Origin: Photobacterium alginatilyticum
Lineage (GTDB): Bacteria; Pseudomonadota; Gammaproteobacteria; Enterobacterales; Vibrionaceae
NCBI RefSeq assembly: GCF_009910675.1
Contig: NZ_RSEJ01000003.1
Coordinates: 1-64,000, forward strand
Length of the DNA stretch: 64,000 nt
Direction: 5' to 3'
A program made the position numbers and the translations under genes. The notes below the pieces were generated by a model. It had not been told where the DNA came from. It worked only from the letters and a program-made list of their open reading frames with translations, and did no database searches. Of the stretch, positions 26,353 through 34,338 are shown one piece after another. Each line of letters opens with the position of its first letter. The stretch's first letter is position 1.

Positions 26353-26628
26353 ATGACGATTTCTGCGCATTATTCCGGTGTGAACATGCTTAACCAGGCG
26401 CAAGGCATGGCTACAACAGCTGCGAAGGATATTCAGCAGTCAAGCCTGGGCGCACAGAAATCAGTAGAGCAAGCCTCAGAGGTGAGAGGATCTGCACCAA
26501 CCGGCATCAACAGTCCCATAGATGCCAGTATCGATCTGATTCAGGCTCAGACATACAACCAGGCGGGTGCCAATGTGATCCGCCGGGCTGATGAAATGAC
26601 TGGGACGTTGCTAAATATGAAAGTCTAG
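26353..26628 (+). CDS. Small protein with a flagellar rod/hook-like C-terminal segment
   Basis: Some 91 residues from ATG 26353. The N-terminus (ISAHYSGVNMLNQAQGMA) and the C-terminal helix (IDLIQAQTYNQAGANVIRRA, then DEMTGTLLNMKV) resemble the two terminal coiled-coil segments of flagellar rod/hook proteins, whose C-termini read like V..I.AQ.AYEAN..VI..ADEML.TLL.I. The middle is short, so it would be only the two terminal helices. No signal peptide. A longer frame from 26251 would run through the preceding terminator, so the later start is preferred, though its ribosome site is weak. The function is unknown and no flagellar genes are nearby. Confidence 0.6.
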   Translation: MTISAHYSGVNMLNQAQGMATTAAKDIQQSSLGAQKSVEQASEVRGSAPTGINSPIDASIDLIQAQTYNQAGANVIRRADEMTGTLLNMKV

Positions 26629-26652
26629 AAATTATTATTGCTGCTATTTCTT

Positions 26653-27306
26653 CTATTTTCTCGCGGTAATGCTGCGGTAGGCCATATCGGTTAGATAGTC
26701 ATTCAGCCGGTGTGAGGCTGCGACGGCTTCTTCAGCGTCGGTGTGGCTGACAGCTCTTAGTACTGAGGCATGCAGTGACGAGGCCTCCGTCAAATCCGAT
26801 GTATCATTCTTGTAGGCAAACCAGAAACGACGAGATAGCCCCTGTAACGGTGCCATTGCAAGCTGCAGGTATTCATTGCTTGCCGCTTTTACCAGTAGGG
26901 TATGGATTTGTTTCAGCAGGCCAGCATACTCCAGATCATCTTTATTTTTTGCACACTCTTCCAGGCTCGACGCCAGTTCGAGCATTTGCTGCTTTTCCTG
27001 CATTGTCGCACGTGATGCCGCATAACTGACGCACAGGGCTTCGATATCCCGGCGGACTTCGAGAATTTTCAGCTGAGACTCTACCGAGATGATCGGGATC
27101 TGGATCCCGCGGCGGGGATGGATCTCGGCCATCCTTTCATAAGATAACCGTTGAAGTGCTTCCCTCACCGGCGTTCTGCCAAGGCCCAGGCTTTCTGCGA
27201 GTTGCTTTTCACTGACCATACTTCCAGGTTCCAGCTCACGAAAAATAATCATGCGCTCTAACTGGTTGTATGCAACCTCTGTCTTATTGGCTGAACCCAT
27301 AGTCAT
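26653..27306 (-). CDS. GntR-family (FadR/FCD subgroup) transcriptional regulator
   Basis: A 217-residue regulator. The N-terminal winged helix (about 8-75) has the GntR pattern EPGSMVSEKQLAESLGLGRT, then PVREALQRLSYERM. The C-terminal all-helical FCD domain (about 85-210) has EVRRDIEALCVSYAA and later HASVLRAVSHTDAEEA, the usual ligand-binding segment with metal-ligand histidines (H110-region QIHTLL, H182-region LHASV, HRLND). It is divergent from the FAD oxidoreductase gene, so it most likely represses that operon and releases on binding an organic-acid intermediate. The shared region holds inverted repeats (27407-27433). Confidence 0.92.
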   Translation of the reverse strand: MTMGSANKTEVAYNQLERMIIFRELEPGSMVSEKQLAESLGLGRTPVREALQRLSYERMAEIHPRRGIQIPIISVESQLKILEVRRDIEALCVSYAASRATMQEKQQMLELASSLEECAKNKDDLEYAGLLKQIHTLLVKAASNEYLQLAMAPLQGLSRRFWFAYKNDTSDLTEASSLHASVLRAVSHTDAEEAVAASHRLNDYLTDMAYRSITARK

Positions 27307-27406
27307 CGTTTTGTTATTCCCTTAGGCAATATTTTAGTGAGCGATCTCACGATCAGGACAATTGCCATTGTAACACACAAAGATCAGGAATATATTCAAA
27401 ACACAC

Positions 27407-27433
27407 AACTGATATATCAGATGACTATCAGTT
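27407..27433. promoter_or_regulatory. Candidate GntR operator
   Basis: AACTGATA (27407-27414) and TATCAGTT (27426-27433) form an 8-bp inverted repeat; inside it, CTGATATATCAG (27409-27420) is a perfect 12-bp palindrome. It lies 20-47 bases before the oxidoreductase start, a repressing position. Confidence 0.55.
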
Positions 27434-27453
27434 ATCTATTAGGTGAGGTAGTA

Positions 27454-28809
27454 ATGAAAGATTGGAAAATTGTTCGCCGCTTTGAGGCTGTGCCGGATCT
27501 GCCGGTGCTGGCTGAAGTTGATGTCCTGGTCATTGGCGGAGGTGCGGCTGGTGTGGCAGCAGCGGAAACTGCCGGACGCATGGGCAAGAACACTTGGCTG
27601 ATTGAAAAGTACGGCTTCTGTGGTGGTGCGGCGGTGGCCGGGCTATCTGGCACTATCTGCGGTATGTACATGGCAAGTGATGAGCCAGATGCACAGCCAG
27701 AGCAGGTGGTTTTCGGTTTTACCGAACGTTTTCGTCAGGCGTTGGCTGATAAAGGTGGCGTAACCGGTCCTCAGCGTTATGGCAAAACGTTTACCGTGAC
27801 GCATGATCCCCTGATGTGGCGTGAAGTGGCTGATGATTTTCTGGAACAAGCCGGTGTGAATACTTTGTTCCATACCGCGGTGACTGGCGTGATTATGGAT
27901 GGTGATGCCTTTAAGGGGGTGGTTATCGAGTCAAATGCCGGTCAGAGCGTAATTCTGTCGAAGATGATTGTCGATGCCTCTGGTGATGCGGCCTTGATTG
28001 CCCGGGCGGGAATGGATTTTTTCTTTGGTGACAACGGGCGTATTCAGAACCCGACGATGTTCTTCCGTATTGCCGGTGTCGATATGGACAAGTATCTGGA
28101 TTATTACGGGAACGACACGATCTGCCCGCCGAAAGTGACAGAAAATATTCTGGCTGCCAACCAGCAAGACGACTACGACCTACCTCGCCATAAAATCTGG
28201 ATTTTCCCGACAACTCGTCCCGGCGAACTGATGGTGAACGCAACGCGCCTGGCGGGTCAGGATGGCCGGATGCTGAATGTTATTGATCCGAAAGACTTCA
28301 CTGAAGCCGAGGTGTTTGGTCGTCGTCAGGTTCGCGGCTACGCCAAGTTCCTGAACAGTTATGTGCCAGGCTGCGAGGATGCGTATGTGGTTGATACCGG
28401 GGTTGAGGTGGGCATTCGCCAGACTCGCTCTATTGTCGGTGTCGAAACCCTCAGCAATGACGATGTGGTGAATTGCCGCAAACGTGAAGATGGTATTTGC
28501 CGCACGCCTTGGCCAATTGAATTGCACTCCGGTGACAAGCCGAAACTGCACTGGCTGATTGATGATTACTACGATGTGCCGTTCAGCACCCTGGTACCGG
28601 TAGTGGGCGAGAACATTATTGTTGCCGGCCGGTGCCTAAGTGCCGAGCACGAAGCGTTGGCGTCTGCCCGTGTAACGGCACAGTGTTTTGAATACGGACA
28701 TGCAGCAGGCATTGCTGCTGTCAAAGCGATTAATGAAAATAAACGAATCCGAGACCTGAAAGGCGAGGATATCCGCTCTACTATGATCGAAAATGGTAGT
28801 GCCCTGTAA
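27454..28809 (+). CDS. FAD-dependent oxidoreductase (FAD_oxidored-type)
   Basis: About 451 residues. The FAD-binding Rossmann motif VLVIGGGAAGVAAAETAGRMG lies near residues 24-44, followed by EKYGFCGGAAVAGLSG, the signature of the succinate-dehydrogenase-like/HdrA-like 'FAD dependent oxidoreductase' family, and DASGDAALIARAG. The C-terminal part has VVGENIIVAGRCLSAEHEALASARV (read as two overlapping motifs, FAD ribityl contact). The substrate is unknown; the neighbours (an enolase-superfamily enzyme and a betaine-type transporter) suggest oxidation of an imported quaternary amine or hydroxy acid. The start is ATG 27454 with GAGG upstream; a longer frame from 27337 runs through the presumed operator. 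Confidence 0.87.
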   Translation: MKDWKIVRRFEAVPDLPVLAEVDVLVIGGGAAGVAAAETAGRMGKNTWLIEKYGFCGGAAVAGLSGTICGMYMASDEPDAQPEQVVFGFTERFRQALADKGGVTGPQRYGKTFTVTHDPLMWREVADDFLEQAGVNTLFHTAVTGVIMDGDAFKGVVIESNAGQSVILSKMIVDASGDAALIARAGMDFFFGDNGRIQNPTMFFRIAGVDMDKYLDYYGNDTICPPKVTENILAANQQDDYDLPRHKIWIFPTTRPGELMVNATRLAGQDGRMLNVIDPKDFTEAEVFGRRQVRGYAKFLNSYVPGCEDAYVVDTGVEVGIRQTRSIVGVETLSNDDVVNCRKREDGICRTPWPIELHSGDKPKLHWLIDDYYDVPFSTLVPVVGENIIVAGRCLSAEHEALASARVTAQCFEYGHAAGIAAVKAINENKRIRDLKGEDIRSTMIENGSAL

Positions 28810-28819
28810 GGAGAACATC

Positions 28820-29944
28820 ATGAAAGATACCGTGATCAAACGAGTTGAACTGTACGCTGTTGCTGACCGTGACGCTCCGCCGATTCCTTGGGCTGATAAC
28901 CAGGAGCCACTGCTCTATACAAACAATATCGTTCGCATCATCTGTAATGACGGTACCGAAGGGGTAGGTGCAACGATCAGCTACACCGAAAATGACTTTG
29001 ACCGTTGCATTATCGAAGCCATGCGTACTATCGTCCCGGGTCTGATTGGTAAGAATCCGTTGATGACCGAAGAGCTCTATTCCTGGCTGCAGGCGCGTTG
29101 CTCATGGGGGGGACTACCGGCAAAATCTCCGATTGATATCGCTGCTTGGGATATCAAGGCGAAAAAAGCAGGCATGCCACTTTACATGCTGCTCGGCGGG
29201 GCCCGCCACAAGATGCTCTCTTACGCATCGACACCAATGTTCGATACCGTTGAAGACTACTTTCCGTATGTTGATGACTGTATCGAGCACGGCTTTACCG
29301 CGATCAAGCTGCACTGCTACTGCGTCTATGAGAAAGACGTCAAACTGGTCAACGCTATTCAGGAGCGCTATGGCCACACTGGTGTCCGTTTTATGCTGGA
29401 TACTGCCACCTTCTACACGCCGGCTGAGGCGATGAAGATGGCTAAGTTGATGGAAGGCTATGACTGGGAATGGCTGGAAGCTCCGGTTTCCGATTATGAC
29501 TATAAAACCTACCAGCGTCTGGTTGATAAAACGGATCTGGAAATCTCCAGCCACGGCAATTGCTTGCTCACTTTACAGGAAGTCACCTACGCCTTGGGTA
29601 ACGGTTTCTGGTCAGATGTTCGCCAGGATGCTACTGTTTGTGGCGGTATCACGCCGTTGAACAAGTGTTTTGCTATTGCGGAAGGTCACTCGAAGAACCT
29701 TGAGATCCAAAGCATGGGTTACACCATTACCCAGGCTGCTAATCTACATGTGGCATTGGCTCACCATAACTGTAAGTTCTTTGAGCAGTTTTATCCGTAT
29801 GAAAGCTTCGAACTGGCATCTAAGACGCAGATCCGCACCGACAAAGATGGCTATGTCCATGCGCCGGAAGGCAATGGGTTGGGTGTAGAGATGGATTGGG
29901 ATGCTGTCCGGGAAAGTTCGGTAGCTCATTATATTTTCGAATAA
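28820..29944 (+). CDS. Enolase-superfamily (mandelate racemase/muconate lactonizing) enzyme, atypical active site
   Basis: A 374-residue protein with the capping domain and (beta/alpha)7-barrel of the enolase superfamily, whose members abstract a proton alpha to a carboxylate held by Mg2+. Seen: SPIDIAAWDIKAKKAGMPLY (about 105-124), the second-strand base motif as KLH (AIKLHCYC), and metal ligands Asp in MLDTA and Glu in WLEAP. At the third ligand position I read ISSHGN, so His seems to replace the usual Glu. The place of the MR-type catalytic His holds QSMGYT instead. The reaction could be racemisation, dehydration or cycloisomerisation. AAGGAG precedes ATG 28820, ten bases after the oxidoreductase stop: same operon. 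Confidence 0.85.
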   Translation: MKDTVIKRVELYAVADRDAPPIPWADNQEPLLYTNNIVRIICNDGTEGVGATISYTENDFDRCIIEAMRTIVPGLIGKNPLMTEELYSWLQARCSWGGLPAKSPIDIAAWDIKAKKAGMPLYMLLGGARHKMLSYASTPMFDTVEDYFPYVDDCIEHGFTAIKLHCYCVYEKDVKLVNAIQERYGHTGVRFMLDTATFYTPAEAMKMAKLMEGYDWEWLEAPVSDYDYKTYQRLVDKTDLEISSHGNCLLTLQEVTYALGNGFWSDVRQDATVCGGITPLNKCFAIAEGHSKNLEIQSMGYTITQAANLHVALAHHNCKFFEQFYPYESFELASKTQIRTDKDGYVHAPEGNGLGVEMDWDAVRESSVAHYIFE

Positions 29945-29977
29945 TTATAACAATACCTTACGTTAGCAATGGAAATT

Positions 29978-30014
29978 CCACTTCCATATATCCACCGTGA
30001 CGATGTGGAAGTGG
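29978..30014 (+). other. Intercistronic stem-loop before the BCCT gene
   Basis: CCACTTCCA / TGGAAGTGG, a perfect 9-bp stem with a 19-base loop and no T-run. It probably moderates read-through or stabilises the upstream mRNA. Confidence 0.55.
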
Positions 30015-30025
30015 TTTACTAATAA

Positions 30026-31669
30026 ATGGGACAAAACGTGATGAAAAGTACGACGGGAAGAAGTAACTTTGACAGGTTTAGCATCATTACCTCATTAGTT
30101 ATAGTATCTATTATTTCAATATTTTTTTTAACTAACCCCGATAAGGCAATCAAGATTGCCGGTGATATATTTACACTGATTGCATATAACTTTGGTACCC
30201 CAATTCTTTGGTATGCATTTGGCCTTGTTATTCTTGCTGCCTTTTTTGTATTTAGTAAATACGGGCATATCCGGATGGGAAATGAGAAACCTGAATTCTC
30301 GACCTTTTCCTATATCGCCATGATGGCACTTGCCGGTGTGGGTTCTGGTACGGTTTACTGGGCATTTCTTGAGTGGTCTTATTATATTAAGACACCGCCA
30401 TTCGCTATCGAAGCAGGCTCGGTGACAGCCGCTGAGTGGGCAGTGACTTATAGCCTTCACCATTGGGGGATTATAGCCTGGGCTATCTATGCCATTACCG
30501 CTATCCCTGTGATGTACTCCTTTTATATCCGAAAAAACCGTTCTCTGAAAATTAGCGATGTTGTGATGTCGATGATTAAAAATAAGGCGACAGCGAAAAT
30601 TGTCGGTCGCGTTATTGATGTCATGTATCCAATTGCACTTATTTTTGGTTTGATTATTGTTTTATCTCTTGGTGTACCAATTATTTCTGCAGCGGTTTCA
30701 TTATTACTTGGTGTTGAAGACAGTTTAGTTCTTAAATTATCCATGCTTATTATTGTTGCTGCATTACTAATTGCCAGTTCATTCTTTGGTATTGAAAAAG
30801 GCATGCAGAAAATCAGTAATAACGGTACTTATTTTGTCGTAGCACTTGCTCTGTATATTTTAATATTCGGTCCGACTCAGTTTATTCTGGAAAATACCAG
30901 CTCTTCAATTGCAATTTGGGCCCAGAACTTTATTAAGATGAGCTTGTACACCGATGCTATTAATCAGGCGAAATTCCCTCAGTCATGGACAGCATACTTC
31001 TGGGCATACTGGATGATCTTCATCCCATTGATGTGTGTGTTTGTTACCAAGGTATCGAAAGGCCGTACAATTCGTGAAGTGGTAGTGTGCATGATAGGTG
31101 GCGGTACCGCAGGTATTGCAGCACTGTTCTCGATTGTCGGCTCTTTCATGATGAAAACCCAGTTAGACGGCAAGGTTGAGATCAGCAAAATGGTCTCTGA
31201 TGGCCAAGCCAGTGAAGCGATTGTGAAGGCGCTGGATACACTACCGTTGTCATCGGTTATTCTGGTGGTATTCATTATTTCAACCTTCCTGTTACTGGTG
31301 ACAACCCTGGATGGTTCGGTTTTCACCGTTGCTTGTAATACTCAGAAAAAACTGGATGAGAAGAACAATCCGTCTACCTACCTGAAAATATTCTGGTGCC
31401 TGATTATTATTGCACTGCCGACAATCTTTATTACGGTTAATGCACCGGTACAGTCAATGCAGTCGGCGATTCTAATCTTTGCATTGCCTATTTTGCTGCT
31501 GACTTCATACATGCTGTATAAGACAGTTGGCTATATGCGAGCAGATTACTCACACCTCAATGTGATGGAAATTCAGGCGATGCATAAGCTTGAGCAAAGC
31601 GTTGAAAATGAGCGACAAGAGGTGGAGGCAGAAGAGGTTACTTTGATGGAAAGCCATCAGCAGGGATAG
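30026..31669 (+). CDS. BCCT-family betaine/carnitine/choline-type transporter
   Basis: A 547-residue inner-membrane transporter with about 12 hydrophobic helices. Family features: the G-rich helix GVGSGTVYWAFLEWSYYI (about 110-127), the segment FPQSWTAYFWAYWMIFIP (about 316-333) and the cytoplasmic KVSKGRTIREVV motif. The tryptophan-rich substrate helix resembles CaiT and deviates from glycine-betaine carriers such as BetP. The C-terminus is a charged tail of about 45 residues, rich in Glu. BCCT carriers move zwitterionic quaternary ammonium compounds. As the last gene of the operon it probably imports the substrate for the FAD enzyme and the enolase-superfamily enzyme. ATG 30026 or ATG 30041 could start it. 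Confidence 0.9.
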   Translation: MGQNVMKSTTGRSNFDRFSIITSLVIVSIISIFFLTNPDKAIKIAGDIFTLIAYNFGTPILWYAFGLVILAAFFVFSKYGHIRMGNEKPEFSTFSYIAMMALAGVGSGTVYWAFLEWSYYIKTPPFAIEAGSVTAAEWAVTYSLHHWGIIAWAIYAITAIPVMYSFYIRKNRSLKISDVVMSMIKNKATAKIVGRVIDVMYPIALIFGLIIVLSLGVPIISAAVSLLLGVEDSLVLKLSMLIIVAALLIASSFFGIEKGMQKISNNGTYFVVALALYILIFGPTQFILENTSSSIAIWAQNFIKMSLYTDAINQAKFPQSWTAYFWAYWMIFIPLMCVFVTKVSKGRTIREVVVCMIGGGTAGIAALFSIVGSFMMKTQLDGKVEISKMVSDGQASEAIVKALDTLPLSSVILVVFIISTFLLLVTTLDGSVFTVACNTQKKLDEKNNPSTYLKIFWCLIIIALPTIFITVNAPVQSMQSAILIFALPILLLTSYMLYKTVGYMRADYSHLNVMEIQAMHKLEQSVENERQEVEAEEVTLMESHQQG

Positions 31670-31691
31670 TTGATAACCCGTGAGAAAAACC

Positions 31692-31725
31692 AAAAGCCAT
31701 TCGTTTAGACGGATGGCTTTTTCTT
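31692..31725 (+). terminator. Rho-independent terminator after the BCCT gene
   Basis: GCCATTCGT / ACGGATGGC (one G-T pair), preceded by AAAA and followed by TTTTTCTTT. Confidence 0.88.
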
Positions 31726-31888
31726 TATATCGGCGATCTTGGTAACTGAATATACACTCTGCTTCTCATTAGTCAGATTCGAGAAGTCCAACCAACTGCT
31801 ATTGTGATGTGAAATAGGGGAATAGGCTGAAAGTCTAATTTTCTATACATAATAACAAAATAATATAGGCTAGGTTGGAGTGTTTATC

Positions 31889-33178
31889 ATGAATACTTCT
31901 ATGTGTATTCTGTTGGCCGTCGCTCTGACGACGGTTGTTTCATGCCGCGACAATTCCAGCGACGACAGTTTTGCTGGCGATATCAGTGCCGCTTCTGGCG
32001 AAGGTAATGAAGGTGCTGCGGGTTCGCCTGTAGGGGAAGAGCCGGTTCCTGTGCCGCCAGATCCACCGCCAGAAGAGGAGCCTGCGCCGCGAACGGATAT
32101 TGACGGCTTGCCGTTACCTGATTTAACCACTGAACATGACTATGTGCGTTATCTGGAAGCCAGACCGCGCTATTACACAGCGACGACATCGCCGTTTGGT
32201 AATGTCAGATCTCAGGATAATACGCCATTTTCAAACCCGGTGAACAATGCGGGAGCAAAGCTGGGGCGGGTCTTGTTCTATGATGTCAGGCTTTCGGCCA
32301 ATAGCACTATTTCCTGTGCATCCTGCCATATCCAACGGCACGGATTTACTGATCCGGCCCAGTTCAGTACCGGATTTGACGGCGGAAAAACCGGGCGTCA
32401 TTCGATGAGCCTGACTAACGCCACCTATTATGAGCCAAAGAGCTTCTTTTGGGATGAGCGGGCGGCCACGCTGGAAGAGCAGGTATTGATGCCGATCCAG
32501 GATCCGGTTGAAATGGGCATGAACTTGTTTGATCTGGAAGTGAAGCTGGCGGAAACCAGCTTCTATGCGGAGTTGTTCACCCAGGCGTTTGGTGACGAGG
32601 CGATAACCAGCCAGCGTATCTCCGAGGCAATGGCACAGTTTATCCGGGCGATGGTTTCCTATCAGTCCAAATATGATCAGGCGTTTGCCGCCGGAGAATG
32701 GAATGATCCGGACTTTGAAGCCGTTTTCACCGAGCAGGAGATGTTGGGTCATAAACTGTTCTCGGGATTTCCTGTCGGCAGGCAGGCCTCGCTGGGATGT
32801 ATTGAATGTCACCAAACCTCTGCACATACGATGGATCGCAGTCATATCAACGGCTTGGATGCAGATACCAGCGGCGATCCGGGTGCTGGTGGGGGCTTTT
32901 TCAAATCACCGTCACTGAGAAATATAGCGGTTGGTGCGCCTTTCATGCATGACGGGCGGTTTGGTACGCTGATGGAAGTGATTGAGTTTTATAATAGCGG
33001 AGTACAGCCGCACCCGAATCTCAGTCCGGATCTAAGGCGTAATGGTAGTCCGACGGGCGCGCCGGTGAGGATGAACCTGGATCAGGAGGAGAAAGAAGCG
33101 CTGGTGGCTTTCCTGCATACCCTGACCGACGAGACTTTTCTCACCAATCCTATGTTTAGCGATCCGTTTGCAGAGTAA
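31889..33178 (+). CDS. Di-haem cytochrome c peroxidase-family lipoprotein
   Basis: A 429-residue exported lipoprotein with a lipobox ending at Cys19 (TVVSC). A low-complexity Pro/Glu linker (about 40-75) tethers the catalytic part. Two CxxCH haem sites are visible: CASCH at 143-147 and CIECH at 304-308. SLTNATYYEPKSFFWDERA and KSPSLRNIAVGAPFMHDGRF are typical of bacterial cytochrome c peroxidase/MauG relatives, which reduce hydrogen peroxide or oxidise protein residues in the periplasm. The start is ATG 31889, with GGAG eight bases upstream. It stands alone; the lipid anchor and long linker are the unusual traits. Confidence 0.9.
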   Translation: MNTSMCILLAVALTTVVSCRDNSSDDSFAGDISAASGEGNEGAAGSPVGEEPVPVPPDPPPEEEPAPRTDIDGLPLPDLTTEHDYVRYLEARPRYYTATTSPFGNVRSQDNTPFSNPVNNAGAKLGRVLFYDVRLSANSTISCASCHIQRHGFTDPAQFSTGFDGGKTGRHSMSLTNATYYEPKSFFWDERAATLEEQVLMPIQDPVEMGMNLFDLEVKLAETSFYAELFTQAFGDEAITSQRISEAMAQFIRAMVSYQSKYDQAFAAGEWNDPDFEAVFTEQEMLGHKLFSGFPVGRQASLGCIECHQTSAHTMDRSHINGLDADTSGDPGAGGGFFKSPSLRNIAVGAPFMHDGRFGTLMEVIEFYNSGVQPHPNLSPDLRRNGSPTGAPVRMNLDQEEKEALVAFLHTLTDETFLTNPMFSDPFAE

Positions 33179-33213
33179 CTGGCGATAGGGTGAAATGAGA
33201 AATAAGAAAGAGG

Positions 33214-33246
33214 TTGGCCAGCTCGGCGGAATGTTGAGCTGGCCAA
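33214..33246. terminator. Stem-loop between convergent genes
   Basis: A perfect 11-bp stem (TTGGCCAGCTC / GAGCTGGCCAA) midway between the peroxidase gene and the leftward operon. It lacks a T-run, so terminator strength is uncertain. Confidence 0.55.
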
Positions 33247-33264
33247 TTGTGCTAATAAGGCGGG

Positions 33265-33882
33265 TTAGCCGCCCCAGCTCTTGCTGCCGCTGGATGACTT
33301 GCTCCAGCTTGATTTGGCCGATACGGTCGAGCCGAAGCCGCCACGAGAAATAGTCCGGCTGACCGTTGGTTTAGGCTTCATCTGGTCTTTGGTAACCCGG
33401 ATCTTGCTCTTCTTATAGCTGCTGCGGCCGTAGTCGTAACCGTCTGCGGTGGTCCAGCGATCATAGAAGACGCTGCCCGGATAATAGGAGCGGAACATCG
33501 GCTGAGAATAATAGCCGCGGTCTCTGTCCATCATCCGGCCAAACATAAAGCCCGCCATCGCTGGCATGAACCAGTTGTTGCTGGGTGCCTGCATACATGC
33601 ATTCATACCAAACTCGGCGGTACAGTCATATTCCGAACGGTATTTGGGGGCTGTGCGTTCCGCTTCTTCTAGCGCGTCTTGATAGGCTGCACGACACTCC
33701 TGACTATAGTTGGGGTTGTCGTCAATGCAGTCATCCAGCGTATGGTAGATAACGGCCTCACTGCCGTTATCGCTACAGCCGGAAAGAAAGGCACCAGCAA
33801 AAGCGACAGATACCGGCTTCACCGAGAAGGTCCGCCAGTTCTTGCGCATGCTTGCGAGTACGACCTGCTTACTTCGTTTCAT
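33265..33882 (-). CDS. YgiB/YjfM-like DUF1190 lipoprotein
   Basis: A 205-residue protein with a lipobox at LSGC (Cys36), preceded by a long positively charged N-region as in YgiB. The DUF1190 signature follows: YHTLDDCIDDNPNYSQECRAAYQDAL, then APKYRSEYDCTAEFG and FMPAMAGFMFGRM. The C-terminus is Ser/Gly/Lys-rich with repeated SKSS-type runs. The family is envelope-associated with no defined biochemical role; E. coli pairs it with a glutathionylspermidine-synthase-like protein (YgiC/YjfC), which is absent here. It is the last gene of a six-gene leftward operon, with TAGGAG before the ATG. Confidence 0.88.
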   Translation of the reverse strand: MKRSKQVVLASMRKNWRTFSVKPVSVAFAGAFLSGCSDNGSEAVIYHTLDDCIDDNPNYSQECRAAYQDALEEAERTAPKYRSEYDCTAEFGMNACMQAPSNNWFMPAMAGFMFGRMMDRDRGYYSQPMFRSYYPGSVFYDRWTTADGYDYGRSSYKKSKIRVTKDQMKPKPTVSRTISRGGFGSTVSAKSSWSKSSSGSKSWGG

Positions 33883-33893
33883 GATGGATGCTC

Positions 33894-34310
33894 CTAGTAA
33901 GTCATGCAGGCAGCATTGAGCAAGCCAACTGATACTGAGGTTGCGGCCATCATGATACCGGCCGGGATTTCGCCCGCTTCGATACGTTCAACGATTTTGG
34001 GCATAAAGCCAAAGCGGACAATATAGAAAGCGACAAGCTGGGCAAGTAGCGCCACAATACCCCAAATCGCAAAATCGATAAGGTTGACGGAGTTGCTTGC
34101 TGCACCGGCAATCGCCAGACAGTAACCAAGAATAGAACCGGATAGGCCGATGGCGGCGGCAATATTCTGGCCGTCTTTTACTAGCTTCCACTCGTCATGC
34201 GGGGTAAAGCGAACATAGATCACCTTAAACAGCATCAAGAAAGCAAGTGATAGCGAGAAGTAGAGCAAAAAGGCCCCTAGGCCTGCCAGTGAATCTGTTA
34301 AAACTTCCAT
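33894..34310 (-). CDS. yjfL: DUF350 membrane protein (YjfL-like)
   Basis: A 138-residue integral membrane protein with about four hydrophobic helices (roughly 8-30, 45-70, 80-103, 115-135), matching DUF350, whose members carry two copies of a two-helix unit. GQNIAAAIGLSGSILGYCLAI and the C-terminal GEIPAGIMMAATSVSVGLLNAA are characteristic. Function unknown; always found near PspA-like and YjfK-like genes. It lies 11 bases before the YgiB-like gene and follows the DUF2491 gene, AGGA preceding its ATG. Confidence 0.9.
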   Translation of the reverse strand: MEVLTDSLAGLGAFLLYFSLSLAFLMLFKVIYVRFTPHDEWKLVKDGQNIAAAIGLSGSILGYCLAIAGAASNSVNLIDFAIWGIVALLAQLVAFYIVRFGFMPKIVERIEAGEIPAGIMMAATSVSVGLLNAACMTY

Positions 34311-34338
34311 TTGAAATCCTAAGTGTTAATAAGGCTGA

